A stretch of DNA of 49,950 bases from an uncultured Paraprevotella sp. (GCA_944321975.1 CALUNJ010000005.1:1-49950), one strand, 5' to 3'; shown: positions 31,542 to 41,270, numbered from the stretch's first letter. Program-made: numbers and translations. The notes: generated from the letters alone by a model not told the origin.

Positions 31542-34178
31542 TTAGAACTCCTGCCCCAGGATGAAGTGGAACTGGCTGCCGCCATACTGCTTGGTGCCAA
31601 AGACATCATCGAATCCATAAGCCCAGTCTATGCCCAACAAGCCGACCATCGGCAAGAAGATGCGCACACCCACTCCGGCAGAACGCTTCATGTCAAAGGG
31701 GTTGAAGTCTTTCACGCTCGTCCACGCATTACCTCCCTCCAGAAAGGCCAGTGCATAGATGTTCGTGGAGCCTTGCAACATCAGCGGGTAGCGCAACTCC
31801 AGCGTGAAGCGGTCGTAGGCATACCCCGTGTAGCCGCTCGGGGTCAGCGCGCCATTGTCATAGCCGCGCAACCCGATGGTCTCCGTGGCATAGGTGGTGG
31901 AATACCCCGACATGCCGTCGCCCCCCACGTAATAGGTTTCAAAGGGCGACTTCTTATATTTGTTATAAGCGCCCAAGAGGCCGAATTCCACGCGCGTCAT
32001 CAACACCGGGCATTTCACCGCGCGGCTCAAAGCCGTGTAGGTGCGGAGTTTGAATTTCCACTTATGGTATTCTATCCATTTATATTTCTCCTGCATCTCA
32101 CGGTCGTAACTTGCACTCTGGTAGTTGTTGGCCAAGTTCTTATAGTCCTTGTCGTCAAACAGAGAATAAGGCGGGGTCAAGCCCACGGAGAGCTGGAATT
32201 CGGAACCGCTACGGGGATAGATCGGGTTGTCCGTGGAACTGCGCGACAAGGTCAGGTTCAACGCGATATTGTTGCACGATCCGTTCGAGATAAGGAAGTA
32301 ATTCCAGTCTTTCAGGATGTAACGCTGGTAGGAGAGGTCGGCCGTCAGTTGGAAATAATCGTCCGGCCAGCGCAGGCGCTTGCCCCACCCCAACGACACG
32401 CCGAACAACTTCACGTAGGAATCCGGGTCGAGGAAGTTCTCGTAATAATTGTTATAACTGTTCCCGTAGCCATACAGATAATTATAATAGCTGTTGTAGT
32501 AGGCCGAGTTATAATAATTGTCGCTCACGTCGGTCTGTTTGGAGAAGAAAGCCGAGAAAGACAGGGCGTTCGGACGCTTGCCGCCAAACCACGGATTCAA
32601 GTAACTGATGCTATACGACTGGTAATACTGTCCGTTGGTCTGTCCGCTGATGCTGAACGTCTCGCCATTGCCCTGAGGGAGAATGCCCCTCCGCAAGCCT
32701 TCTTTGGAAAAGAGATTGGCCAGACAGAAGTTGGAGAACTTCAGGCCGATTTTCCCGATGACGCCGGTCTGCCCGTACCCCAACGAGAACTCAATCTGGT
32801 CGTTCGACTTGGAGACCAGCCCCCAATTGATGTCCACCGTCCCGTCAGCCAAGGAAGGCTGCACCTGCGGGTCGATCTGCTCCGGATCGAAATGCCCCAT
32901 CGAGGCGATTTCGCGGAAAGAACGCATCAGTGCCTCGCGGTTGAACAAATCGCCCGGCTTGGTCCGCAGTTCCCTGCGCACCACGCTCTCATACACGCGG
33001 TCGTTGCCGCTGATGGCGATGTGCCGTATCGTGGCCTGGGGGCCTTCCGTCAGCCGCATTTCCAAATCGACGGAATCACCGTCGATATTGACTTCCACCG
33101 GCACCAGTTTATAGAACACATACCCATTGTTGTAATAAAGGTTGCCCACGGCGTCTTCGTCGTTCACCGTACGGTCCTCCAGCTTCTTCTGGTTATAGAC
33201 ATCGCCTTTCTTCATCCGCAAGAACATGTTCAGGCGGTCCGTGGAATAGACCGTGTTGCCCACCCACTCTATGTTGCGCAGGTAATACTTCTGCCCTTCT
33301 TCCACTTTCACGTAGATGTCCACCGTCTTCTCGTCGTGCGGCGTCACGCTGTCGGCCAGGATCACGGCGTCGCGATAGCCCAATTCATTGTATTTCTTGA
33401 TCAGGTTGTCCTTGTCTTCCTTGTATTTTTCCTCAACATACTTCTTGGTGCGGAACCAGCTTCCGGGGCGTCCTTTTTCGTTCGTCTTCTTAAACACTCC
33501 CGGAATGAACATCGACCCTTTGATTTTCTTGGTGCTCAGCGCATGGTTGCCTTCTATCGTGATAGAGTGGATTTTCACCTTCTCCTTTTTATCGATCCGG
33601 ATGTCCACAATGGTCTTGTCGGGAGCCGTCACGTCGTCGCGCTGCACGATCTCGATCTCGGCATTCTTATAGCCTTTCTCGTCAAAATACTTTTTAGCCA
33701 GGATTTTGGCGCGGTCGACCATGTTCGGGGTCAGCTGATTGTCTTTCAGCAATCCGATCCTGTTTTCCAAATCTTCCCGCTCGCCTTTCTTCACGCCATA
33801 ATAGTTGATCCGGGACACCCGCGGGCGTTGCGCCAGCTTGATGCGCAGGTAGGCCCTGTCGTCCACCGTGCTGTCCAACTCGATCGCCACATTGGAGAAC
33901 AGCCCATTGCGCCAGAAGTTTTTCACGGCATTGGTGATTTCCTCTCCCGGGATGTCCACCCGCTGTCCCACGGTCAGTCCCGACAGCCCGATCAACATGT
34001 AGTCATCATAATTCTTCGCCCCCTCGACAGTGATGCCCCCGATGGTGTAAGTGCGGGGGATCCGGGTATATTCCACTGCGGGCTTCACTTTTTTCTCGCC
34101 CACGGTCTGGGCCGGCAAGGCTGTACCCATAGAAGCGGCCAATAATGTAAAACAGAAATATCCTACTATTCTTTTCAT
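31542..34178 (-). CDS. bamA: Outer membrane protein assembly factor BamA
   Basis: 878 aa. A signal peptide (to about residue 23, ALPAQ) is followed by five POTRA repeats in the periplasm (about 38-450; RTYTIGGITVEGAKNYDD opens POTRA 1) and a C-terminal 16-strand barrel that ends FHFILGQEF. ETIGLRGYDNGALTPSGYTG contains the conserved RGY-type loop, and GVGVRIFLPMVGLLGIDWAY is the typical near-terminal segment. It inserts barrels such as PorP, PorG and the FadL-like protein of this window. An Asn/Tyr-rich stretch (NNYYENFLDPDSY region) is an extra surface loop. It lies 13 bp after uppS. Confidence 0.96.
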   Translation of the reverse strand: MKRIVGYFCFTLLAASMGTALPAQTVGEKKVKPAVEYTRIPRTYTIGGITVEGAKNYDDYMLIGLSGLTVGQRVDIPGEEITNAVKNFWRNGLFSNVAIELDSTVDDRAYLRIKLAQRPRVSRINYYGVKKGEREDLENRIGLLKDNQLTPNMVDRAKILAKKYFDEKGYKNAEIEIVQRDDVTAPDKTIVDIRIDKKEKVKIHSITIEGNHALSTKKIKGSMFIPGVFKKTNEKGRPGSWFRTKKYVEEKYKEDKDNLIKKYNELGYRDAVILADSVTPHDEKTVDIYVKVEEGQKYYLRNIEWVGNTVYSTDRLNMFLRMKKGDVYNQKKLEDRTVNDEDAVGNLYYNNGYVFYKLVPVEVNIDGDSVDLEMRLTEGPQATIRHIAISGNDRVYESVVRRELRTKPGDLFNREALMRSFREIASMGHFDPEQIDPQVQPSLADGTVDINWGLVSKSNDQIEFSLGYGQTGVIGKIGLKFSNFCLANLFSKEGLRRGILPQGNGETFSISGQTNGQYYQSYSISYLNPWFGGKRPNALSFSAFFSKQTDVSDNYYNSAYYNSYYNYLYGYGNSYNNYYENFLDPDSYVKLFGVSLGWGKRLRWPDDYFQLTADLSYQRYILKDWNYFLISNGSCNNIALNLTLSRSSTDNPIYPRSGSEFQLSVGLTPPYSLFDDKDYKNLANNYQSASYDREMQEKYKWIEYHKWKFKLRTYTALSRAVKCPVLMTRVEFGLLGAYNKYKKSPFETYYVGGDGMSGYSTTYATETIGLRGYDNGALTPSGYTGYAYDRFTLELRYPLMLQGSTNIYALAFLEGGNAWTSVKDFNPFDMKRSAGVGVRIFLPMVGLLGIDWAYGFDDVFGTKQYGGSQFHFILGQEF

Positions 34179-34191
34179 ATGTCGATGCTGC

Positions 34192-34932
34192 TCATTTGGT
34201 AGTCACTTGCTCGCTGGTCTTTCCGAACCTGCGCTCCCGCGACTGATACTCCACGATGGCTTTCCGGAAGGCTTCCGCATGGAAATCGGGCCAGTAAGTG
34301 TCGCAAAAATAAAACTCCGTGTAAGCACACTGCCACAAGAGGTAGTTACTGATGCGGAACTCGCCCCCGGTGCGGATCAGCAGGTCCGGATCGGGCATGA
34401 AAGCCGTCGCGAGGTGCGCCTGGACGGTTTCTTCCGTGATCAGCTCCGGGCGCAAAGCTCCCTCCTGCACTTCTGCGGCCATTTTGCGCATGGCTTCCAC
34501 CAGTTCCCAACGCGAAGAGTAGCTCAAGGCAATGACCATCGTCATGGCGTCGTTCCCCGCCGTGCGCTGCATGCACTCGTCCAAACGCTTGCGCACGATC
34601 TCCGGAATGCGCGACAGGTCGCCGATTACCCGGAAACGTACATTGTTCTTCATGAAGATGGCGTCTTCCAGATGGTCCAGGATCAGCCCCATCAGCGCGG
34701 CGATTTCCGGCTGCGGGCGGTTCCAGTTTTCCGTGGAAAAAGTATATAAAGTCAGGTATTTCACTCCCAGGCGGACAGCTTCCTCCGTGATTTCCTTCAC
34801 GATCTCCACCCCCTGCTGATGTCCCGCCGTGCGCGGAAGCCCTTGGGCTTTTGCCCAACGCCCGTTACCGTCCATGATGATGGCCACGTGGCGCGGAACG
34901 CGCTCGATGTCTATTTCACTGTTAGAAGACAT
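34192..34932 (-). CDS. uppS: Isoprenyl transferase (undecaprenyl diphosphate synthase)
   Basis: 246 aa. Condenses isopentenyl diphosphate units into the C55 lipid carrier for peptidoglycan and [24 protein letters not shown] holds the catalytic Asp (about D21), [15 protein letters not shown] and [19 protein letters not shown] are family signatures. Its start overlaps the end of porG by 11 bp and bamA follows after 13 bp. Confidence 0.96.
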   Translation of the reverse strand: MSSNSEIDIERVPRHVAIIMDGNGRWAKAQGLPRTAGHQQGVEIVKEITEEAVRLGVKYLTLYTFSTENWNRPQPEIAALMGLILDHLEDAIFMKNNVRFRVIGDLSRIPEIVRKRLDECMQRTAGNDAMTMVIALSYSSRWELVEAMRKMAAEVQEGALRPELITEETVQAHLATAFMPDPDLLIRTGGEFRISNYLLWQCAYTEFYFCDTYWPDFHAEAFRKAIVEYQSRERRFGKTSEQVTTK

Positions 34933-35653
34933 ATTTTATATTATTACAATTTATACATTTAGGCCACAAGTCGTAAGTGAGCGTCAGCATCGTGAACGAA
35001 TAGCAGTCTTTGTTCTTGAAACCGCTGCTGCCCACCCCATAAGGGTCGCTGAGTATCACCCCTTCCGCGTTGGACACATCCAACCGGTCTGTGGTCGTAA
35101 AACGCATGCTCCATTCGAATCCGATGTTTAGCCGGCGTTTCACCTTAAATTTCACCCCCACGCCCAAGGGGATGTTAAATCCCGCGTCGGCCTGCACTCC
35201 GCCCGTGGCCAAGGTCAATCCGGCCCCCATTAATATATAAGGTGTAATCCGGCTATATCCTTCATATCCGCGCCCGATGCCATATCCCCAGAAATTCAGT
35301 TCGAACTGCGCCCCGAAGTCGATCACGTTGCGTTCGAAATGCGCAGTGCCGCGCCGGCCCCCTTCGGCCGTCCCGCTCCACGCATCTGCGGGGAAAAACA
35401 TCGTGTCCGTGTTGCCGGACAGGCGGGCCACAGCCAGATTGCCCTTGACGGCCATGTGGGGATTGAAGATGTAGCGTGCCACCACACTTCCCACAGGCCC
35501 CATATGGGCAAAGGGCTTGCGATTGGCATCGCCCACATAAAAGGCGCCTCCGATGCCGCCGCCCAGTTCCATCCGATAGATTTCATCCTGCGCCCGTCCG
35601 GCCGACGGAAGGACGGCAAGCAAACCCACCACTATGAACGGCACAAGTCTCAT
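34922..35653 (-). CDS. porG: Type IX secretion outer-membrane protein PorG (DUF6089)
   Basis: 243 aa. Signal peptide [19 protein letters not shown], mature start [20 protein letters not shown]. It is an eight-strand-type barrel with [28 protein letters not shown] and [15 protein letters not shown] near the C-terminus. In Porphyromonas gingivalis porG lies next to uppS, bamA and ompH and is required for T9SS; the order here is the same. The call rests on this context plus family resemblance. It lies 28 bp after the DUF6242 gene. Confidence 0.85.
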   Translation of the reverse strand: MRLVPFIVVGLLAVLPSAGRAQDEIYRMELGGGIGGAFYVGDANRKPFAHMGPVGSVVARYIFNPHMAVKGNLAVARLSGNTDTMFFPADAWSGTAEGGRRGTAHFERNVIDFGAQFELNFWGYGIGRGYEGYSRITPYILMGAGLTLATGGVQADAGFNIPLGVGVKFKVKRRLNIGFEWSMRFTTTDRLDVSNAEGVILSDPYGVGSSGFKNKDCYSFTMLTLTYDLWPKCINCNNIKYVF

Positions 35654-35681
35654 CGGGAAAACAAGTTCGCGAAAGGTTCAT

Positions 35682-37058
35682 TCACTCAACGCGCCCGGCA
35701 AAGCCCAAACTGTTCAACTGTCCACGCCAGACTTGTCCGCCCGCCACGAGCCACAGGCGCGAGCCGGAATCCGCCACGCCCGACACGGGAGCTTCCAGTC
35801 CGCGCAACGCATCCGGCAGGACGTAAACCCCATCGTTTTTCCACGTCACCCCGTTGTCCTCGCTCACGTAGAAGGCTTCGAGGGCTTCGTGCGAGACCCC
35901 GCCCAGCGGCTTGCCGCCAAAAGCGAGCAACACTTCGCCATAGCGCACCAGATTCAACCCGCTCAGCCGCGGGCAGGCATATGCATTGTCCGGCGCCACG
36001 TTGAAATAAGCCCAATGGGAAGCCCCGCCAGGCACTTCCGTGCTCCGGCTCCACAACATGGCCCACGGGTCTTCCGGGTAAGCATCCGCCGGACGGTTTC
36101 CCGCCAGCAGGATCCGCCTCACCCCGTTCTCCTGCACGTAGGCCACCGACGCGAAGTCCTGCGACGGCAACCAGTCCGGACTTTCGTCCAGCGGCTCGGC
36201 CACCCATTCCTGCCCGTCCACGGAACGCCATATGCCCCCGTCCGACCAGGCGTACAAGGCCGTCTCGTCAGCGGCCAACAATTCCAAAGGCCTGTCGGCA
36301 GCCACCACGTCCCATGTCAAGGCGTCGCCCGAAGAGAGCAGGACGCCGTCCGCACGGCTCATATACAAACAGCCCTTCCAGGCCGCCAATGTCGTCACCT
36401 GTGCCGCCGCGCAGCCCGCCAGCGGCTGCTCTTTCCACGTGGTTCCGTCCGGCAAGGAAGCCGAAAACGCGCGCACCTGCCCGTCCGTGCTGGCAAACAC
36501 CCACAGGCCGCCGTCCCAGGCCACAGCTTTCAGGCTGTCGGCTCCGTCCCACAGGCCCGGTTCGCCCGCCTTCCGCCACGTAAACTCGTCGCCCTCCTGC
36601 TGGTGCACGTTGACCCTCACCGTATAGTCACGCCAACCCACATAGTCGGCAGAATAGACCCTGAAGACCAACGGGGTTGTAAAGTCTATGGAGTCCGAAG
36701 AGGAATAGCTGTGCCATTCGCCCTCCGCCTCGTCGGCTTTGCGATAGACCACCGTGCCCTGCGCCTCCACCGTGGCCAGCACCGCGTTCACGCGGCTGTT
36801 CACCGGGAGGGAGTCTTCGTTGGCAATCGTCCCCGCCAGCTGGTCCACCGTCATGGGATAATAAGAGGCATTAAACGTGACATCATAGGTGGTGTCACGT
36901 CCCTCGACCGTCGTAGTAACCTGCCGTTTCACGTTACCCAAGCTGAAACTATGGATATAGCAATCGGTGCTCACCACCGTTTCGTTCTCTTCCGTGCAGG
37001 CACAAACCAGCCACGACAAGCACAGGACAAGGGGCCACAGCCCAAGGGTTTTCTTCAT
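35682..37058 (-). CDS. DUF6242-family lipoprotein
   Basis: 458 aa from the ATG at 37058 (MKKTLGLWPLVLCLSWLVCAC); the open frame runs to 37127, but a -7 box at 37090-37097 lies inside that stretch. A lipobox ends at LVCAC (about Cys21). The first part (YIHSFSLGNVKRQVTT, VRVNVHQQEGDEFTW) is beta-sandwich-like; the rest has repeated short blocks such as SLKAVAWDGGLWVFAST and AAQVTTLAAWKGCLYMSRAD, as in a beta-propeller. Surface or periplasmic location is likely; biochemical role unknown. Confidence 0.8.
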   Translation of the reverse strand: MKKTLGLWPLVLCLSWLVCACTEENETVVSTDCYIHSFSLGNVKRQVTTTVEGRDTTYDVTFNASYYPMTVDQLAGTIANEDSLPVNSRVNAVLATVEAQGTVVYRKADEAEGEWHSYSSSDSIDFTTPLVFRVYSADYVGWRDYTVRVNVHQQEGDEFTWRKAGEPGLWDGADSLKAVAWDGGLWVFASTDGQVRAFSASLPDGTTWKEQPLAGCAAAQVTTLAAWKGCLYMSRADGVLLSSGDALTWDVVAADRPLELLAADETALYAWSDGGIWRSVDGQEWVAEPLDESPDWLPSQDFASVAYVQENGVRRILLAGNRPADAYPEDPWAMLWSRSTEVPGGASHWAYFNVAPDNAYACPRLSGLNLVRYGEVLLAFGGKPLGGVSHEALEAFYVSEDNGVTWKNDGVYVLPDALRGLEAPVSGVADSGSRLWLVAGGQVWRGQLNSLGFAGRVE

Positions 37059-37089
37059 AAATCTCAATACCATATTATCTATCAAGGTA

Positions 37090-37097
37090 CAAAAGTA
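37090..37097 (-). promoter_or_regulatory. -7 element for the DUF6242 gene
   Basis: TACTTTTG on the minus strand, 31 bp upstream of the ATG at 37058. It fits TAnnTTTG and supports the shorter start. Confidence 0.55.
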
Positions 37098-37166
37098 CGC
37101 ACATTTTTTACTTTGGCGAAACATCAAGCGTTGAATTATGCAAAAAATAGATAAATCCGGTCTTTT

Positions 37167-38264
37167 TCACGACCTGAGCCGTTCCCAAAGGGGCATCCGC
37201 CCGCCGGGGAAAATGTGGCACACCGTGTGCCCGTCCGCCGACTCCACCGTCTGTCGTCCGCCGGGTTTGCCCGGGGCGCGGACACCGCCTCGCAGGCACA
37301 CCGGCGACTGCTCCACGATGACTTCATCAAACCATCCGCCTGCCATGAAACTTTCCAGCAGGCGCCGCCCGCCTTCCACCAGGAGCGACTGCACCGACAG
37401 GGCGTGAAGGCGGGCCAGGATTTCCTCCAGGCCTCCCCCGCAGGAGAAGTCCACGCGCACGACCGTCACTCCCGGAAGCCCTTCATAGGGCACGGGATCG
37501 GCCTCCCTGCCGATGAAAGCCAGCGTGGGCCGGCTGCCGTCAAACAATCGCAACGTGCGGGGCAGCCGCCCGTGGGGATCCGCCACCACCCTGAGAGGAG
37601 AAGGCCCCGCCCACAAACGGTTGGTCAGGGCGGGATTGTCGGCCAAGGCAGTCCCCGTCCCCACCATTATGGCCTGGTGGCGGGCCCGCAGCCGGTGCAC
37701 CAACATCTGCGTGAAAGGCGTGGAAAACACATAGGGCGGCTCCTCCGGCGCCTTGCGCGCACTGTCCATAAATCCGTCGGCCGACTCGGCCCATTTCAGC
37801 GTGACGTAGGGGCGGCGGTCGGCCTGAAAGGTCATGAAACGGCGGTTCAGGGCCACGCACTCGGCTTCCAACACGCCCACCGTCACTTCGATGCCGGCTT
37901 CCCGCAACTTGCGGATGCCGCGGCCCGCCACCCGCGCAAAAGGATCCCCGCAACCCACGACCACCCGCGGGATGCCCTTGGCCACGATCAGGTCGGCACA
38001 AGGCGGGGTCTTCCCATAATGGGCGCAAGGTTCAAGACTGACGTAGAGCGTGCAACGCCGAAGCAGGCTTTCGTCGCCCACCGACCGGATGGCGTTCACT
38101 TCGGCGTGGGCTTCCCCGCAGCGCGCATGGTAGCCCTCGCCCACCACTTTCCCGTCACACACCAGCACCGCCCCCACCATGGGGTTGGGGGCCGCGCCAT
38201 AGCATCCGTTGCGTGCCAGTTGCAGGCAACGCCTCATATATTTTTCATCTGTCGTCATTTCCAT
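37167..38264 (-). CDS. ribD: Riboflavin biosynthesis deaminase/reductase
   Basis: 365 aa, two domains. The N-terminal cytidine-deaminase-like domain (about 1-150) has the zinc ligands HAEVNAIRS (His53, Glu55) and LEPCAHYGKTPPCADL (Cys80, Cys89). The C-terminal reductase domain (about 150-365) has VTLKWAESADGF, VHRLRARHQAIMVGTGT and LLVEGGRRLLESF. Converts the pyrimidine deaminase substrate to the ribitylamino-pyrimidine of flavin synthesis. It is divergent from prmC; Met3 (38258) is an alternative start. Confidence 0.95.
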   Translation of the reverse strand: MEMTTDEKYMRRCLQLARNGCYGAAPNPMVGAVLVCDGKVVGEGYHARCGEAHAEVNAIRSVGDESLLRRCTLYVSLEPCAHYGKTPPCADLIVAKGIPRVVVGCGDPFARVAGRGIRKLREAGIEVTVGVLEAECVALNRRFMTFQADRRPYVTLKWAESADGFMDSARKAPEEPPYVFSTPFTQMLVHRLRARHQAIMVGTGTALADNPALTNRLWAGPSPLRVVADPHGRLPRTLRLFDGSRPTLAFIGREADPVPYEGLPGVTVVRVDFSCGGGLEEILARLHALSVQSLLVEGGRRLLESFMAGGWFDEVIVEQSPVCLRGGVRAPGKPGGRQTVESADGHTVCHIFPGGRMPLWERLRS

Positions 38265-38279
38265 ACCGATAAATTTGCT

Positions 38280-38287
38280 TACTTTTG
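38280..38287 (+). promoter_or_regulatory. -7 element for prmC
   Basis: TACTTTTG fits TAnnTTTG, 25 bp upstream of the prmC ATG, in the 48-bp gap between the divergent ribD and prmC. Confidence 0.5.
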
Positions 38288-38312
38288 TGCAGGAATCCTT
38301 TTATTTCACACG

Positions 38313-39167
38313 ATGGACCACACTTTCACCCACCTTCTCGACCGCCTCGTGCCCTGTTACCCCGAAAGGGAAGCGCGCGCCATCGCCCGCCTGGTGCTGG
38401 AGACGCGGTTCGGCTTCACGTGGACGGAGCTCTGCATGGGAAAGGACAAGCCTCTCCCGGAAGAACAACGCGAAGACCTGGAAAATATTGTGGAAAGGCT
38501 GCTGCGAAAAGAACCCGTGCAGTACGTCCTCGGGAAAGCCGACTTCCTCGGACAGACGTTTTCCGTCGGGCCGGGCGTGCTGATCCCGCGCCCCGAAACC
38601 GAAGAACTGGTGGCATGGGCCGTGGCCGAACACCGGGATGCCCCCAAGGCCGGACTGCGCGCCCTGGACATCGGGACCGGCAGCGGCTGCATCGCCGTTG
38701 CGCTGGCCGCCGCCCTCCCCGGCGCGCACGTGTCCGCCATCGACATCAGCACCGCCGCCCTCGCCACGGCACGCCGCAACGCCGAAGCCCTGCACGCCGA
38801 CATAGACTTCCGGCAGGCCGACATCCTCGCCGAGGCCGAAGCACCGCAGGCCGCCGACCGGTGGGACCTCATCGTGAGCAACCCGCCCTACGTGTGCGAA
38901 CGGGAGAAAAAGGACATGGACACCAACGTGCTGGCCCACGAGCCAGGGCTGGCGCTTTTCGTGCCAGACGACGACCCGCTGCGCTTCTACCGCGCCATCG
39001 GGACTTATGCCGCCCGCACGTTGCGCGAAGGCGGGAAACTCTACGTGGAAATCAACCGTGCCTACGGGGAAGCCACGGCGGAACTGCTGGCCGGACTGGG
39101 CCTGCGGCACGCCACGCTGCGGAAAGACCTGTGGGGAAACAACCGAATAATCAGATGCGAGAAATGA
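38313..39167 (+). CDS. prmC: Release factor glutamine methyltransferase
   Basis: 284 aa from the ATG at 38313; a longer open frame upstream is only antisense to ribD. PrmC methylates the GGQ glutamine of peptide release factors. GVLIPRPETEELV (about 88-100) is the family signature, ALDIGTGSGCIAVALA the SAM-binding motif (about 117-132), and VSNPPYVCE the catalytic NPPY (190-193). The stop overlaps the recX start by 4 bp. Confidence 0.95.
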   Translation: MDHTFTHLLDRLVPCYPEREARAIARLVLETRFGFTWTELCMGKDKPLPEEQREDLENIVERLLRKEPVQYVLGKADFLGQTFSVGPGVLIPRPETEELVAWAVAEHRDAPKAGLRALDIGTGSGCIAVALAAALPGAHVSAIDISTAALATARRNAEALHADIDFRQADILAEAEAPQAADRWDLIVSNPPYVCEREKKDMDTNVLAHEPGLALFVPDDDPLRFYRAIGTYAARTLREGGKLYVEINRAYGEATAELLAGLGLRHATLRKDLWGNNRIIRCEK

Positions 39168-39634
39168 ACGCGACCGACGCCGAAGAAGCCTTCCGGAAAG
39201 CGGCGGCCTGCTGTGCCGCCGCCGAACAGTGTGGCGCCGACATCCGGAAGAAACTGGAAAAATGGGGATTGGACGCCGACAGCCGGGAAGCCGTCGTCAG
39301 GCGGCTGGAAGAGGAAAACTTCATCGACGAGGCACGCTATGCCCGCTGTTTCGTGCGCGACAAGTTCCGCTACAACCACTGGGGGCGCGTCAAGATCGCC
39401 CAGGCCCTGCGGCTGAAAGGCATCGCCCCGGCCGCCATAGGCGACGCACTCGGAGAAATCGACGGGGAGGACTACGCCCGCACCCTGCGGCAGCTCCTCC
39501 AAGCCAAAGCCCGCAGCCTGAAAACCGCGTCGGGCTACGAACGCAACGGGAAACTGGCCCGCTTCGCGCTGGGGCGGGGATTCGAAATGGAACTCATCAT
39601 GCGCAACCTCCATGTGGACGAAGATTTCGCATGA
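39164..39634 (+). CDS. recX: RecX-family regulatory protein
   Basis: 156 aa from the ATG at 39164, which overlaps the prmC stop (ATGA); an in-frame ATG 9 bp upstream is the alternative. All-helical. EEENFIDEARYARCFVRDKF and HWGRVKIAQALRLKGI are RecX signatures; the first is the conserved ID-ARYA core. RecX proteins modulate RecA filaments. It overlaps comF by 23 bp. Confidence 0.9.
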   Translation: MNATDAEEAFRKAAACCAAAEQCGADIRKKLEKWGLDADSREAVVRRLEEENFIDEARYARCFVRDKFRYNHWGRVKIAQALRLKGIAPAAIGDALGEIDGEDYARTLRQLLQAKARSLKTASGYERNGKLARFALGRGFEMELIMRNLHVDEDFA

Positions 39635-40331
39635 CCTCGCCCTCCTGGCGGAAAGCCTGGCCGACTTCCTGTTCCCGCGCTACTGCGTGTGTTGCCGCGG
39701 CCGCCTGTCGCTCCGCGAACAGACGCTTTGCAGCGCGTGCCTCCTGAACCTGCCGCGCATGCGCCATGCCTCGTTCACGGACAACGACGTCACCCGCGTG
39801 TTCTGGGGGCTCGTGCCCGTCGGGAAAGGCACGGCCTGGTTCCACTACCCCAAGGATTCGGGCTACAGCCGCATCCTGTCCGAGCTGAAATACCACGACC
39901 ATCCCGAAGTGGGCACCGCCATGGGGCGCATCATGGGTGAAGAACTCCTGGCGCAAGGATTCTTCGACGGCATGGACCTCATCGTGCCTGTCCCCCTGGC
40001 CCGCAGGAAAGAACGGCAACGGGGCTACAACCAGAGCGACTACATCGCGCGGGGCATTGCCGGAGTCACGGGGCTGCCCGCCGACACGGGCTGCGTGCGG
40101 CGCACCGTGGCCAATCCCAGCCAGACCCGCCTCACCGACGCGCAACGCCGCGAAAACGTGCGCCACATCTTCGCCGTGACCCGCCCGGAACGGCTGGAAG
40201 GCCGCCATGTGCTCCTCGTGGACGACGTGATGACCACCGGAGCCACCCTGCTGGCTTGCGCCGAGGCCGTCGCCACCGCCCGCCCCCGCCTCGTCAGCAT
40301 CCTCGCCCTGGCCCGCGGCGGACAGTCGTGA
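39612..40331 (+). CDS. comF: ComF-family phosphoribosyltransferase-like protein
   Basis: 239 aa. The N-terminal zinc-finger-like pair CVCC and CSAC (about 25-28, 40-43) precedes the phosphoribosyltransferase domain; LIVPVPLARRKERQRGYNQS is the ComF signature and VLLVDDVMTTGATL (about 204-217) the PRPP loop. In naturally competent bacteria ComF helps DNA uptake; in Bacteroidota the role is unknown. The first 23 bp overlap recX. Followed by repeat copy E. Confidence 0.9.
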   Translation: MWTKISHDLALLAESLADFLFPRYCVCCRGRLSLREQTLCSACLLNLPRMRHASFTDNDVTRVFWGLVPVGKGTAWFHYPKDSGYSRILSELKYHDHPEVGTAMGRIMGEELLAQGFFDGMDLIVPVPLARRKERQRGYNQSDYIARGIAGVTGLPADTGCVRRTVANPSQTRLTDAQRRENVRHIFAVTRPERLEGRHVLLVDDVMTTGATLLACAEAVATARPRLVSILALARGGQS

Positions 40332-40400
40332 CCCCCGGAAACTCCCCAACAGCCCGAAATCCCATCCTATTGTGAGTCAAGACTTTTGGAAGCTGTTGTT

Positions 40401-40462
40401 TTTTCTCAAGCGATTAACATTCTTTTCGCTTGAGGAAAAAATGTGAATCGCTTGAGAAAAAA
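40401..40462 (+). repeat. Dispersed repeat core, palindromic (copy E)
   Basis: CTCAAGCGATTAACATT (from 40405) and the reverse-complementary AATGTGAATCGCTTGAG (to about 40456) pair around a short centre, with T-run and A-run outside, the same core as copies A, B and C. Upstream, ATCCTATTGTGAG (about 40366-40378) matches the copy A/B segment TCCTATTTTAAG, but the ATTTTGTT hairpin is missing, so this is a shortened copy. It lies between comF and the pyrE promoter. Confidence 0.75.
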
Positions 40463-40572
40463 TCCCCGGACTCTTGGCAATCAGAGCCATTTCCCGGAAA
40501 TCCGGACAAAAAAACGCGCCTGGATTCCATGCGTTAATCTATGCTTTTCATGCAGTTGTCTCATAGAAATTC

Positions 40573-40585
40573 ATTATATTTGCAC
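40573..40585 (+). promoter_or_regulatory. -7 element for pyrE
   Basis: TATATTTG fits TAnnTTTG and lies about 30 bp upstream of the pyrE ATG. A TTG about 16 nt upstream is a possible, slightly short-spaced -33. Confidence 0.5.
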
Positions 40586-40612
40586 GAATATTCACCATCT
40601 TCAAAAGAAATT

Positions 40613-41245
40613 ATGGAAACATTAGAGAAGATTTTTGCATCCAAACTGCTTAAAGTCAAAGCCATTAAACTTCAGCCGACCAATCCGTTCACCTGGGCTT
40701 CGGGATGGAAATCCCCGTTCTATTGCGACAACCGCAAGACGCTGTCCTACCCCGGATTGCGCAGCTTCGTCAAAATAGAAATCAGCCGCCTCATCCTGGA
40801 ACGCTTCCCCGAAGCCGACGCCATCGCCGGAGTGGCCACGGGAGCCATCCCGCAGGGGGCAATGGTGGCCGACCTGCTGAACCTGCCGTTCGTGTACGTG
40901 CGCTCCAAACCCAAGGACCACGGGCTGGAAAACCTCATCGAAGGGGAACTGAAACCCAACATGAAAGTCGTGGTCGTGGAAGACCTGATCTCCACGGGCG
41001 GAAGCAGCCTGAAAGCCGTGGAAGCCATCCGCAACAACGGTTGCGAAGTGATCGGCATGGTGGCCTCCTATACTTACGGATTCGACGTGGCCAAGGAAGC
41101 CTTCAAGGCCGCAGGCGTGGAACTGGCGACCCTGACAAACTACGAAGCCGTGGTGGAAGAAGCCGTCCGCACGGGATATATCACCACCGACGACGTGGAC
41201 CTGCTGCACGAATGGCGCAAGGACCCGGCACACTGGAACGGATAA
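40613..41245 (+). CDS. pyrE: Orotate phosphoribosyltransferase
   Basis: 210 aa from the ATG at 40613 (METLEKIFASK); the frame opens further upstream but across the promoter. Adds phosphoribose to orotate in UMP synthesis. FTWASGWKSPFYCDNRKTL binds orotate, IAGVATGAIPQGAMVAD and the PRPP loop VVVVEDLISTGGSSLKAVEA are clear. A SRPBCC gene follows after 25 bp. Confidence 0.96.
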   Translation: METLEKIFASKLLKVKAIKLQPTNPFTWASGWKSPFYCDNRKTLSYPGLRSFVKIEISRLILERFPEADAIAGVATGAIPQGAMVADLLNLPFVYVRSKPKDHGLENLIEGELKPNMKVVVVEDLISTGGSSLKAVEAIRNNGCEVIGMVASYTYGFDVAKEAFKAAGVELATLTNYEAVVEEAVRTGYITTDDVDLLHEWRKDPAHWNG

Positions 41246-41270
41246 CCCCAACGGGAAAAAAAGGAAAACC

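Noticed and set aside
31539-34145. 868-codon open frame antisense to bamA
   Set aside because: It mirrors bamA across its length and has no recognisable domain; it comes from GC-rich codon bias on the coding strand.
35682-37127. Longer start (37127) for the DUF6242 lipoprotein
   Set aside because: It would put 23 residues before the lipoprotein signal and place the -7 box inside the gene.
37215-38312. Extension of the prmC frame over ribD
   Set aside because: The upstream part is antisense to ribD. The start at 38313 has a -7 box at a good distance and the normal PrmC N-terminus.
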